From Salvelinus alpinus (Eukaryota; Chordata; Actinopteri; Salmoniformes; Salmonidae), in contig NC_092092.1 of NCBI RefSeq assembly GCF_045679555.1, positions 10,247,690-10,311,689 of the forward strand: DNA of 64,000 nucleotides, read 5' to 3'. Below, one piece after another: positions 35,782 through 46,799 of this stretch (its first letter is position 1; each line of letters opens with the position of its first letter). A program made the translations under genes and the position numbers. The notes beneath the pieces were generated by a model. That model was given only the letters and a program-made list of their open reading frames with translations. It did not search any database and was not told where the DNA came from.

Positions 35782-38700
35782 TAGGGTTGCAAATGGTCAG
35801 AAACTTTCAGGTAAATTTCCCAGAAGTTTTCCATGGGAAGTTAAGCCCGGGAATGTTGCTTAAATTCATCAAAAAAGTTCTTATAACAGTTTTTTTTGTT
35901 GTGGGATACACAAAAGGTAATTCTAGGTCTTGTGGCATATTTTGGTCAAACTATCCCCAATTCAATGGAATTGCAACCCTCTGCATGCACAGTGCTTTCT
36001 TCCATCACATGTACATGATTCTCAAGATCTTGCACACTAATGAGATGCTATTGAGCCCACACTACTACACTGTCTGAGCCAAGGACTACATGCTTTCTGG
36101 AAAGTTTTGATTACAATACTGTGTTGTCTCTAGTATGATTAAATGAGATGACAGGCCATTTTATCAAATCGATTAAGTGATTGAATTAAATCATACAACA
36201 ATTAACTCATTAATAACCTGGGGCACCACGGAAGTGTTCATTTATATATAGAGCGGCTATCTCCAAAATCCACTCTTAAAGATATTTTATATAAATAGCA
36301 GTCAGTCATTAATTATTCTTTACCTTCTATCAGTCTCATCTGAACGTCGTAAAATTCTTGGTTATCTGCACGAACCCTAGCTTAAAATTATCTTCTCTTA
36401 TGAAGAGAAGGACGTGTTTCATCCCTCTCCAACCAATGTCTGTTCACTTGGCCACTGAGTGAACATAGTTTACTTATGAAAACAATTCTCTCATTTAGAA
36501 TGAAAAGATTAAATGTAATTTTAGCACAAATAGTTTTATATTTAAACATTTAAATTGCACAACAATTCTATGTGAATCTGATAACTAGAATGTGTAGACT
36601 TTCCAAGATACATTGTATGTCGTCCGATCATCAGATATAATGTCCCTGACAACATCTGATCTGACATCATATTCTTTAAGTACCAATGGATACTTTCAAC
36701 TGGTTGAAAAGGGGAATTATTGTTCCATTCCCCAACCTTTTGATGTAACCACACTTTTTCTGTGGTACTAAGGGCTTTCCAAGAGTCCATTCAGTAGAGT
36801 GGAGAGAAAAGGGAGAAAGGTATTTATGGGGGGGGGTCATAAACCTCACCCAACGTCATGACAACTGGGTGGGGTGACTATATTTTATAGGACATACATG
36901 ATTTTTTGTTAACTAGTAAGTAGTAGCCTACAGCCAAGTGTGTTTAAATTATTTCTAACTTGTTCACAATTTCTGCTAGTTAGTTTTTGCTACCATGTAG
37001 GTTTTAGCTTGCTTGAGCCTGCTAATTGAGGAGTGTTAATTCAACTGTTTCCATACAGGTTTCATTTTAAAACATTTCTTACAAAAGGAGTTGTTTAATC
37101 TAACTGCTTAACTATTTATCTGTACATGGAATTATAGTCAGGATTTTATTTTTTTCCTATTTTTTTCCTAATCTTTACAGAAAAATGCCACAGGCACTAT
37201 CTGATGTGTGGAGACATTTCACTGCAGCTAATGTAGAAGGAAAATCTGTGTACATTTGCAAATACTGTGCCAAATCATATGGGAAGAATGCAACAAAGAA
37301 TGCAGAATCATCTGGCCAAGTGCATGAAGTTCCCTCAGCGCTCACAAGCAACTTCTGACAAAAGTCCCTCCACTTCTATTCGAGGTGAAAATGATGAATC
37401 AGACACCTTATTGATAGCAACAGCTCATGGTTCTCCTGGAATCAGAAGTTATTTTGACTCAATGGAGGAACGTAGTCAGAGAAATGAGGATGAATGTCTT
37501 GCTCGAGCGGTGTGTGCAACTGGTTCACCTCTGATGCTCACAGGCAATGTGTATTGGAAGAGATTTCTGAATGTTCTTCGCCCAGCATTCACCCCTCCAA
37601 CCAGACATGCTTTATCTACTCATTTGCTGGATGCAGAGTTCAACAGAATTCAAGTGAAGGTCAAGTAAATCATAGAGAAAGCAGACTATTGCAATATCTG
37701 ATGGGTGGTCGAATGTTCGTGGGCAAGGAATAATTAACTACATCATCTCCACCCCTCAACTAGTATTCTACAAGAGCACAGACAAGGGACAACAGACATC
37801 AGTCTCTACATTGCAGATGAGCTGAAGGCAGGCAATGACCTTGGACCACAAAAGGTATTTGCACTGATCAGACAATGCTGTGAACATGAAGGCTGCTTGG
37901 TCTAAAGTGGAGGAGTCCTACCCTCACATCACACCCATTGGTTGTGTTGCTCATGCATTGAATCTGCTCCTCATGGCACTGAAACAATGGATACACTCTA
38001 CAAGAGAGCCAAGGAAATGGTTAGGTATGTGAAGGGTCATCAAGTTATCGCAGCAATCTACCTCACCAAGCAAAGTGAAGAATAAGAGAACCACATTGAA
38101 GCTGCCCAGCAAAACCCGTTGGGGTGGTGTTGTCATGTTTGACAGTTTCCTGGAGGGGAGTCTTGCCAAGAAATGGCCATATCAGTCAGTCGATATAGAC
38201 AGCCCCATCAAGAGGATCCTTCTGGATGATGTATTTTGGGAGAGAGTGGTAAGCAGCCTGAAACCTATAGCAGTAGCCATTGCACAGATTGAGGGAGACA
38301 ATGCCATCCTGTCTGATGTTCAGACTCAGCTTGCAGATGTAAGAGAAGAAATCCATACTGCCCTGATGACTTCACTGTTGCTCCAAGCAGAGGAAACTGC
38401 AGTTCTCAAATACATCAATAAGCGTGAAGATGTCTACCTGAAGCCCATACACGCCGCAGTGTACATGTTGTACCCAAAGTATGTTGGCAAGTGCATCCTG
38501 TCTGGTGCAGAGATCAACAAGGCCTATGGTGTCATCACTACCGTGTCTCGACAGGGCAAGGTTCTTGGCAGTCTGACGAAGTACACTTCCACGCAAGGGC
38601 TTTGGGATGGAGATGCAATATAGCAGTCGTGCCAACATATCTCATCAGCCACCTGGTGGAAGGGACTTTGTGGATCTGAGGCTCTTTCCCCCGTTGCCCC

Positions 38701-39336
38701 CATCAACCTCCAAATCCAACCAACAATCGGCCGCCTCAGCAACTGGTCCTTGTTTGGGAACACACACCAAAACACGCAACAGGCTGACCAATACAAGGGT
38801 TGAAAAATTGGTGGCCATCTGGGCAAATTTGATGCTTTTTGAGCCCGACAACAAGCCATCCTCAACAAGGTTGGAACGTGACAGTGAAGATGAGGCTTCA
38901 AGAGGTGGACATTGAGAGGTCCAGGGAGAATATATAGAAGCCTGAGAGGAAGACAACAAAAGCTTTAGTTTCTAGACTATCATTTTACAGATGTATGTTT
39001 TAAACATTTTGGGGATTTGCGATGGATCATTGGGGATCATTCAATATTCCATTTATTTTGTTGTCCAGTGAAACCATCCCATGTGAAGAGTCAACTCATT
39101 TAATTAAAGTTCAAGTCGTAACTAAATCACTTTTTATTTCTATTGGAAGGATTTAATCATTTGCAATTCTGTCTACTTATGATAAAGTTTATGTTTCTGT
39201 CTCCATATGATATGGTAAATATATCCAATGCAAAAAACATTACATTTAAATGGTATTAATATTAATTTGCAAATATTTCCATTAATTCCCACAGAAAGTT
39301 TTCACCTCTGAATATTCCCCAAAATGTGCAACCCTA
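35782..39336 (+). mobile_element. hAT transposon, 3.55 kb, with 8-bp target duplication
   Basis: Terminal inverted repeats TAGGGTTGCA and TGCAACCCTA. Flanking direct repeats GTCTCTAC are identical at 35774-35781 and 39337-39344, the 8-bp duplication typical of hAT elements. It is inserted in the RT region of a LINE, in PGS1 intron 1. Confidence 0.95.
37185..38910 (+). pseudogene. hAT transposase pseudogene with BED zinc finger
   Basis: From ATG 37185 it reads MPQALSDVWRHFTAANVEGK then YICKYCAKSYG: the W, F and CxxC of a BED finger. The finger histidine (NHLAKCMKFP) is in another frame, so a frameshift lies near 37290. Later blocks include GSPGIRSYFDSMEERSQRNE, LYIADELKAGNDLG-like, TLKLPSKTRWGGVVMFDSFL (38075-38623) and LKPIHAAVYMLYPKYVG. 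At least three frame breaks make it non-functional. Confidence 0.8.
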
Positions 39337-40181
39337 GTCTCTACAGCCTAATGCGGCTGAAGAAATGTGGCATGCCACCCAGGGTCCTCTCCAAATACTA
39401 CCGCTGCATCAAGAGCATCCTGACTGGTTGCATCACGACCTGGTACCAGAACTGCGCCGTCCACGACCGCAAGGCCATCCAGTAAGTGGTGAAGACGGCC
39501 CAGTACGTCACTGGGCCCGTGCTCCCACCCATCCAGGACATCTACTTAAAACGGTGCGTGAGGAAGGCGTGAGCAACGAATTCTACTAGATGAAAAGCCG
39601 AAATGTATATAACATTTGCATTTAAAGTACTCGATTTTTGAAATTCCAAATTCTATAAAACGTTATATTTTCACATACTTAAAATGCCTACTATTTAGAA
39701 CGCAAGTCTAGGTATTCGGACACATAGCCAATATGTACCGGTGACAGCTTAGTAAAGGCAAGCTATTTCAGTTGTGAGAACGTGGTTGCCTTGTGTATTT
39801 GTATGAGTCCTCGAGGGTGAATTCAGATCATTGTGCCTTCTATTTACACAGTTTCTTATTACAACCAAGTCTACGGCAACACAATCCTCCCCTCTTCTAC
39901 CTCACAGTCAGGAGGCCATTGACAGACGTGTCTTTCATTTCCTATTAGGCATTAAACGGAAGAAAACAGACTGAAACATGGAGGGACTACTTGAACTCAA
40001 TTTCAACTTAAAAACGTTTTGCTACGGTGTGCCCTAATGAATATTACCCTGAATACATGCAAGCGTCTCCCTCCCCTCTGTAGCCTTTCCCATTCCTCTG
40101 TCTCTTGGCTAAGTAAATGGAGCACTGACGCTGTGTAGAACTGACACTGTGTAGCCAAGCCTCTATGTGCCATGACCATTC

Positions 40182-40545
40182 TGTCTACGGCCATTATATA
40201 GCCTAGCTAGTCTAGGTGATGATGATAGCCTCCTCAGGTCTTTCGGATGAAGATAAAGCTCAAAGTTGTAAGCTCATAGTCACTCTATGGTAGCTACTAA
40301 AGATGATGTGAAACTGAGGCATGTGACTATACGCAGGTGTGGACAGACTGTCCGACAGACAGACAGACGGCAGTTGTTGCAACTTCAGGTTTTCAGGAAA
40401 CCACAAAAACACCCGAGAGAGATTTCCTCATGCTGAGAATTTCTGAGCTAGTCTTACTCTACACACAGAGACTTGACAACACAAGGAGACAGAAATAGGA
40501 ATTCACAGATAAAAGTATACCTAAAGCAACCAGAAGCTTATGGAA
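40182..40545. repeat. Copy 1 of a local duplication in PGS1 intron 1
   Basis: It shares with 41185-41850 the ordered segments CTACGGCCATTA, GTCTAGGTGATGAT, GAAGATAAAGCTCAAAGTTG, GGCAGTTGTTGCAACTTCAG (then GTTTTCAGGAAACCACAAAA) and GACTTGACAACACA. Copy 1 is shorter because copy 2 holds a MITE and extra sequence. Confidence 0.8.
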
Positions 40546-40556
40546 GGGAAGACATA

Positions 40557-41129
40557 CACTATATACACAAAAGTATGTGGGCATCCCTTCAAATTAGTGG
40601 ATGCGGCCATTTCAGCTACACCCGTTGCTGACAGGTGTATAAAATCAAGCACACCGCCATGCAATCTCCATAGACAAACATTGGCAGTAGAATGGCCTTA
40701 CTGAAGAGCTCAAGTGACTTTCAGCATGGCAGTCATAGGATTCCAGTTTGTTACATTTCTGCCCTGCTAGAGCTGCCCCGGTCAACTGTAAGTGCTGTTA
40801 TTGTGAAGTGGAAAAAACAATTGTCTGTCCACGGTTGCAACACTCATTACCGAGTTTCAAACTGCCTCTGGAAGCAACGTCAGCACAAGAACTGTTCGTC
40901 GGGAGTTTCATGAAATGTTTCCATGGCCAAGCAGCCGCACACTAGCCTGCACAGAGCCCTGACCTCAACCCCATGGAACACCTTTGGGATGAATTGGAAC
41001 GCGGACTGTGAGCAAGGGCCAACATCAGTGCCCGACCTCACTAATGCTCTTGAGGCTGAATGGAAGCAAGTCCCCGCAGCGATGTTCCAACCTCTGAGCA
41101 GGTGTCCACATACCTTTGGTCATGTAGTG
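40557..41129 (+). mobile_element. Non-autonomous Tc1-like element
   Basis: Ends CACTATATACACAAAAGTAT and the complement of ACCTTTGGTCATGTAGTG. TA precedes the left end; the right TA is lost. The interior carries transposase scraps (LKSSSDFQHGSHRIPVCYIS; SPDLNPMEHLW-like in mixed frames). It lies between the two duplicated blocks. Confidence 0.75.
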
Positions 41130-41184
41130 CATCTGGCTAGTTAGCTATATCTACAGATCATGTTTGAGATAAAACTGTTCCGTC

Positions 41185-41850
41185 TCTACGGCCATTAGTC
41201 CCATCGCCTAGCTTGTCTAGGTGATGATAGCCTTCTTAGGTCATGGGGTTGAAGATAAAGCTCAAAGTTGTGTCCCAAATGGCCCCATATTCCCCCCTCA
41301 GTGTACTACTTTCCCTGGTCAAATGTAGTACAGTATATAGGGAATATGGGGCCATTTGGGAGACAGCTCTAGTCTGAATGAGGAGTAGCCTTGACTGCCC
41401 AGGGTTGATCTCCCCCTTCTGGATGACATCCTCCAGACTAGTAGTCTGTGTATTGGTTGGACCACCAGAACGGTGCACAACTCAGGGAGTCCAACCAAAA
41501 CACAGACTACGTTGTGTCCCAAAGCTACCTCCAGCACCGACCTTGGCACTCCCAGTTAAGCCTTGGCCAGAGACAGACTCAGAGCTCAGTGTGCCGCTCT
41601 ATGGTAGATAATAAAGATGTGAAACTAAGGCACGTGACTATATGCAGGTATGGACAGACTGACTGGCAGACAGATATCTGGCAGTTGTTGCAACTTCAGG
41701 TTTTCAGGAAACCACAAAAAGACCCGAGAGAGATTTCCTCATTCTGAGAATTTCTGAGTTACTGTTAACGTTACCCTACACAGACTTGACAACACATGGG
41801 GTGGAAATTTAAATTCACAAATAAAAGTACGCCTAAGCAACCGGAAGAAA
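41185..41850. repeat. Copy 2 of the local duplication
   Basis: Collinear with 40182-40545, direct orientation. It holds a palindromic MITE (41267-41365) absent from copy 1, so the MITE arrived after duplication or was lost from copy 1. Confidence 0.8.
41267..41365. mobile_element. Palindromic MITE
   Basis: GTCCCAAATGGCCCCATATTC is mirrored by GAATATGGGGCCATTTGGGA around a TACTTTCCCTGGTCAAATG core. Same family as 28765-28880. Confidence 0.8.
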
Positions 41851-42276
41851 ATTCAAGGGGAGATAATGTTTTGCAACGCTTACATGTGCTGGCTGAACTT
41901 GCACGCTTATGTTTATTATGTAACCTTCGCCATGACCATAATACTATCAAATTACATTATGAAACTATTCGCAAGCAACAATCAGATTACAACAGAAAAC
42001 GTGTGGCAATAATATTTGACGCACGCTAGAAAAATGACAACATAGATTTTTTTCCTACATTATGAAAGAACACTGAAACATTGTGTAAGTAAAGACTGGC
42101 TGCACGCATACATCTCTGCCACGACAAGTGGTTGGCTAGCCGAGTTGTTCTCATCTTGGAGTTGACATACCCAGCTAGAGGTTGTCATGTGAGCGCTGTC
42201 ATTACGTCTGACGAAGAAAAACAGTGTTGTCTCTCTTTTTCTTCTCCACTTAAGTTCCACAACAGTCGTATCTTAC

Positions 42277-42392
42277 CCTCTCCTCCGATCGCGTGTACGG
42301 AAGAATCGGTCTGATATTCGGGTGAAAACCCCAGCCAGGGCCCGCGTGTACACACAGTACCCCAGCCTCCTCCACGTTAAGGGAGCCGCCAT
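42277..42392 (-). CDS. pgs1: PGS1 exon 1 (start codon and mitochondrial presequence)
   Basis: On the - strand ATG is at 42392-42390 and the exon runs 38 codons plus 2 nt to a GTAAGA donor (42276-42271). The peptide starts MAAPLTWRRLGYCVYTRALA and ends ISDRFFRTRDRRR, resembling the human PGS1 N-terminus as I recall it. Phase 2 fits the single base that opens exon 2. The start sits in AAGATGGCGGC, a YY1-type element. No long ORF marks this exon. It was found by the combination of start context, donor, phase and peptide. Confidence 0.85.
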
Positions 42393-42395
42393 CTT
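42385..42395 (-). promoter_or_regulatory. YY1-type element over the PGS1 start codon
   Basis: On the - strand the sequence reads AAGATGGCGGC, the long YY1 consensus, with the ATG being the PGS1 start. Such elements typically lie just downstream of transcription starts of housekeeping genes. Transcription may therefore begin a few tens of bases upstream, which here is LINE-derived sequence. Confidence 0.55.
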
Positions 42396-43054
42396 TACAG
42401 CCGTTCTTCTTCTTCGGTGGGGTTTATCGGCGGTTGGCATCCAACGTTATGGTGCATTACCGCCACTTACTGTACTGGAGTGTGGGCCAGAGACACGGAG
42501 GAACTAAATCCTACCTGCCAGCCAAGTTGCTCTTCAAAAAAGATAACAAATATTTGAGACTATATCTAAGGACGTTCTACTCAATATACTCTTTAATCTA
42601 ATCTATTGTATCCTCATTCTAGATCTCAGTCTCTCTCTTTCCCTCTGATACTGTAGCAGTACATGCGCCACGGTCTCTGTTTCCTGGCAATAATGACACT
42701 TTCCTGTTGGATGCTTTCCTATCACATTTAAGGACTTATTCAACTGGCTGTGTCCCACCCTAAACAAATAGCCTCCTCTCTTCTGTCCCTTCCTGCCATC
42801 CTCCTCTCCCCAACTTTCCTCTGTACTAGAAATAAATGCCTTCCCTTAGTTTCTCTATTCCCCTGCTCCCGCCATCTCTGCACCATCGCTGTCCATATCA
42901 GGCTTTTTGCCTCTGCCTTGGTCATTGAAACTACAACCTCAACATCCCCACTTCTAAGTGCTTGTTTAGCCAGTACATCAACAGAGATCTAGCCTTTCCA
43001 ATGAGGTCTGAGCTGCCGAAACATACGCTATACTGCCATAGTCTATTACAGATT

Positions 43055-44060
43055 GGATCAATGAAACATACATGGTCCTCAATGAGGAACGCCCAGCCCC
43101 CCACTCCTTCCCTGTCAGACAGGATCAATGAAACATACATGGTCCTCAATGAGGAACTCCCAGCCCCCCACTCCTTCCCTGTCAGACAGGATCAATGAAA
43201 CATACATGGTCCTCAATGAGGAATGCCCAGCCCCCCACTCCTTCCCTGCCTGACAGGATCAATGCAACATACATTGTCCTCAATGAGGAACTCCCAGCCC
43301 CCCACTCCTTCCCTGCCAGACAGGATCAATGAAACATACATTGTCCTCAATGAGGAACTCCCAGCCCCCCACTCCTTCCCTGCCAGACAGGATCAATGAA
43401 ACATACATGGTCCTCAATGAGGAACTCCCAGCCCCCCACTCCTTCCCTGCCAGACAGGATCAATGAAACATACATGGTCCTCAATGAGGAACTCCCAGCC
43501 TCCCCACTCCTTCCCTGTCAGACAGGATCAATGTAACATACATGGTCCTCAATGAGGAACGCCCAGCCTCCCACTCCTTCCCCGTCAGACAGGATCAATG
43601 TAACATACATGGTCCTCAATGAGGAACGCCCAGCCCCCCACTCCTTCCCTGTCAGACAGGATCAATGCAACATACATGATCCTCAATGAGGAACGCCCAG
43701 CCCCCCACTCCTTCCCTGCCAGACAGGATCAATGCAACATACATAGTCCTCATTGAGGAACGCCCAGCCCCCCACTCCTTCCCCGTCAGACAGGATCAAT
43801 GCAACATACATAGTCCTCATTGAGGAACGCCCAGACCCCCACTCCTTCCCTGCCAGACAGGATCAATGAAACATACATGGTCTTCAATGAGGAACGCCCA
43901 GCCCCCCACTCCTTCCCTGCCAGACAGGATCAATGAAACATACATGGTCTTCAATGAGGAACGCCCAGCCCCCCACTCCTTCCCTGCCAGACAGGATCAA
44001 TGAAACATACATGGTCCTCAATGAGGAACGCCCAGCCCCCCACTCCTTCCCCGTCAGACA
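43055..44060 (-). repeat. 67-bp tandem array, about 15 copies
   Basis: The unit GGATCAATGAAACATACATG plus GTCCTCAATGAGGAACGCCC and AGCCCCCCACTCCTTCCCTG, closing with CCAGACA, repeats every 67 bp with few changes. It comes from the LINE RT segment SLRTMYVSLILS. 67 is not a multiple of 3, so the array destroys the frame. Confidence 0.92.
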
Positions 44061-44100
44061 GCGCATCACATTTAGCACCTTCTTACACTTTCCTACCACT

Positions 44101-44590
44101 CTCTCAATGTGTTCTGCCCAGGTCAGTCTAGTGTCAAAGTATACCCCAAGGAACCTGAAGGACCCCAACCTCTCAATGTGTTCTGCCCAGGTCAGTCTAG
44201 TGTCAAAGTATACCCCAAGAAACCTGAAGGTCCCCAACCTCTCAATGTGTTCTGCCCAGGTCAGTCTAGTGTCAAAGTATACCCCAAGAAACCTGAAGGT
44301 CCCCAACCTCTCAATGTGTTCTGCCCAGGTCAGTCTAGTGTCAAAGTATACCCCAAGGAACCTGAAGGTCCCCAACCTCTCAATGTGTTCTGCCCAGGTC
44401 AGTCTAATGTCAAAGTATACCCCAAGAAACCTGAAGGTCCCCAACCTCTCAATGTGTTCTGCCCAGGTCAGTCTAGTGTCAAAGTATACCCCAAGAAACC
44501 TGAAGGTCCCCAACCTCTCAATGTGTTCTGCCCAGGTCAGCCTAGTGTCAAAGTTTACCCCAAGGAACCTGAAAGCCCCCACCCTCTCCA
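44101..44590 (-). repeat. 69-bp tandem array, 7 copies, in frame
   Basis: The unit starts CTCTCAATGTGTTCTGCCCA on the + strand and repeats every 69 bp. On the - strand it encodes the 23-residue segment GTFRFLGVYFDTRLTWAEHI plus ERL seven times with single differences (for example FDIRL). It lies immediately upstream, in LINE sense, of the 67-bp array. Confidence 0.93.
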
Positions 44591-46799
44591 AGTTTCTCCC
44601 ATATAACCTCAAGCATACCTCATCTCACACCTTCCTCCTGGTAAAGAACACTGTCTGAGTTTTCTTTACAGAGAACCTAAATCCCCACATTAATTCCCAC
44701 CACTCTACCTCGTCAATTGCTTCCTGTAACTTCCTGACCATATATGGCACATTTCTTCCCCACTTCAATAAGGCCCCATCATCTGCAAATAACGACCTCC
44801 CAAAATCCGTCTATACCTGAGAGTAAATATTATTGATTATGACTGAGAACAACAGAGGACTAATCACGCTCCCCTGCAGTGTAGCGTTATCCACCAGGTA
44901 GCTGCCTGATAGAGACTTCCCCACCCTCACCTGGATAGAACTCCAAACAGGAAATCCTTTATCCAGTTGTACGTTCTTCCTCCTACCCCCATAATATCAA
45001 ACTTGATTAACAACCCCTCCTTCCACATCATATCATACGCCTTCTCCACATCAGAAAAGACAGCTACAAACAGTCTCCATGTTCACCTGAGCCTTCCTGA
45101 CCTCTACATGTGATGTTAAAGCTATTGGCCAATTGCTTGTTGGCCTCGTTGGGTCCTTCCATGGCTTACGGATTGGTACCACTCCTGCCTCCTTCCAGAT
45201 GCCTGGTAGTTTCCCCTCCTCACACACTCTGTTGTACAACACCAATACCATATCCAGTTCCTCATCACTAAGATGGGCCAACGTAACATAGCACACCTCA
45301 TCTGTCCCAGGTGAAGTTAACCCAGCCTTACCAATTGCCCTTTTCATCTCTGACATAGTAAATGGTTAATTCAACTCATCATTTACATCCTCTCCTATCC
45401 AGCACTCCAGGATGCTCCTCTCTCGTTCTCTCTCTCCCCCTCTGCCCCTCAAATTTGCCGAGTTATGCACTTTGGCCATCATCTCTGCCTTCTCCTCATC
45501 TGTTACTGCCACATCCTCCCCACTCGTCAACACTGGATAATCCCACTCCCTTCTGACACCAACGCCAACATGCCCTCTTTGCCTGATGGATAGTTATCCT
45601 CACCAGGGCCTGGGCCTGCTTAAACTGAATGAGATGTTGGAAGTTATACATCCTTTTCAGTACTTTAAATGCCTTGTTCTTACTCCGCACCATTTCCCCA
45701 CACTCCTCCGTCCACCGTGGGACTGCTTTCCCCCTCCTCCTCCTCCTCCTCCTCCCTGAACTCTTAGGTATAGCCTCAGTAGCTGCCCCCACTAAAGCTG
45801 TTCTCACCCAGTTATTCATACAATCCACATCCCCTCTCATATCCACCCGAGCCATCACCTGCTCACTCAGCTCCTGAAAACGATCCCACTTTGCCCTTCC
45901 AAACATCCACCTGCCTACTCCATCCACTGACACCTCCTCCTCCCTCCCGCCTACTGTGCATACTATGGGGTAATGATCACTCCCTACTGTCGACTCCTCC
46001 CATAACTCCCACTCACAGTTTCCTGCCATCGCACTAGATACCAGAGTGAGGGCCAAGGCAGATTCTTTCCCTGTGGCTACATCAATCCTGGTCCCTCGGC
46101 CATCATTCAGGCGCCCAAGATCTTTAATTTCTATCATACTTTCCATCACTTGGCCATTTCCATCCGTCCGTTCCACCTTCCCCCAGAGCGTGTTGTGGGC
46201 ATTAAAATCCCCACACCACATTACTTTACTTCTATCAGGCCCTCCACTCTCTCCAGCACTTCCAGGTCCAATATCTGACACAGATTATAGTAGTTTCACT
46301 ATCACCCCTCCTCTCAGCCACACCTCCACCACCATATATTCCTGTTCAATACCGTTGCCTAGCATCCTGTAGGGAAGCCCCCCCCCCACATCTCTGTCCC
46401 TACGAATCACTACATATCCCTGTATGATAAGCCATGTTTCCTGCACACAAATCACATCAGGCTTAGCTGGAATAGCCACAATGAACTGCTTGAACTCCTG
46501 CCCATTAGCCAACATGCTTCGAGCATTCCATTCCACCATACTGTCTACATGTAGCAAAGTGATCATGCTCTTTTTACATGGCTATTATGAAAGCGAACTG
46601 TGTTTGCGTGTGATCGGGGGTGTATTCATTCCGCCGATTCTGTTGAAAAACATTTCTTAAACGGAAGCAAACGGAACGGGATAAACATACCTGAATTTGT
46701 CAAATGGGAACTCAAATTTGTAACTGTTAGACTAATGATTACGCCCTAGATCAGCTAGATGCAGGCAAGAGTATACAAGGCGGTATTGAATGTGTCACT

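Larger units (their letters stand above)
34246..39590 (+). mobile_element. L2/RSg-1-like LINE split by insertions
   Basis: Pieces of one LINE in order: endonuclease end (DAYKAIPRPHFGQSDH, 34.25 kb), linker (34.7-34.9 kb), RT ([52 protein letters not shown]) to 35781. After the hAT insertion the RT thumb continues (39345-39590, KCGMPPRVLSKYYRC-like and LTGCITTWYQNCA-like in shifted frames). It is also interrupted at about 34528-34709 by a short repeat with a SINE-type tail. Dead. Confidence 0.82.
27305..42392 (-). other. pgs1: PGS1, mitochondrial phosphatidylglycerophosphate synthase gene (complete CDS, 9 exons, 543 aa)
   Basis: Gene-level entry; exons are listed separately. PGS1 joins CDP-diacylglycerol to glycerol-3-phosphate, making phosphatidylglycerophosphate. 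This is the committed step toward phosphatidylglycerol and cardiolipin at the mitochondrial inner membrane. The nine exons give 1632 nt in consistent phase. The first 39 residues are arginine-rich with few acids (MAAPLTWRRLGY..., RDRRR), as in a mitochondrial presequence. The phospholipase D-type HKD site 1 is H216-x-K218-x4-D223 in HIKAYLFD. Site 2 starts at H452-x-K454 (FHAKG) and is followed by GSPNFGYRS. The length is close to the roughly 556 residues I recall for the human protein, and the terminus VTPLIKNFF is conserved. Intron 1 is 8.7 kb and full of transposons. The gene converges on DNAH17. Confidence 0.94.
42401..46660 (-). mobile_element. Non-LTR retrotransposon (I/Nimb- or Tx1-like), near full length, dead
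   Basis: It reads right to left. The AP endonuclease is at 46566-45900: VEWNARSMLANGQEFKQF, VICVQETWL, VMWCGDFNAHNTLWG, VGSDHYPIV. RT remnants run 45356-44650 (GIWKEAGVVPIRKPWKDPT). The RT end is FRFLGVYFDTRLTWAEHIE. The 3' UTR closes GGCGGTAATGCACCATAACG and a (GAA)n tail at 42404-42415. Two tandem arrays expand the RT end. The frame is broken repeatedly. The clade is uncertain. Its 3' tail abuts PGS1 exon 1 in the same orientation. Confidence 0.82.

Noticed and set aside
37185..38623. Host zinc-finger (ZBED-type) gene
   Set aside because: Bounded by hAT inverted repeats and 8-bp target duplications, with several frameshifts: it is a transposase pseudogene.
43055..44590. Regular repeats suggesting a CRISPR-like array
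   Set aside because: The units are contiguous 67- and 69-bp tandem copies without unique spacers, and they derive from the LINE RT coding sequence.
43884..44658. Long ORFs on both strands encoding a repeat protein
   Set aside because: They are open only because of the 69-bp in-frame array inside a dead LINE. No start context or flanking gene structure supports a host protein.
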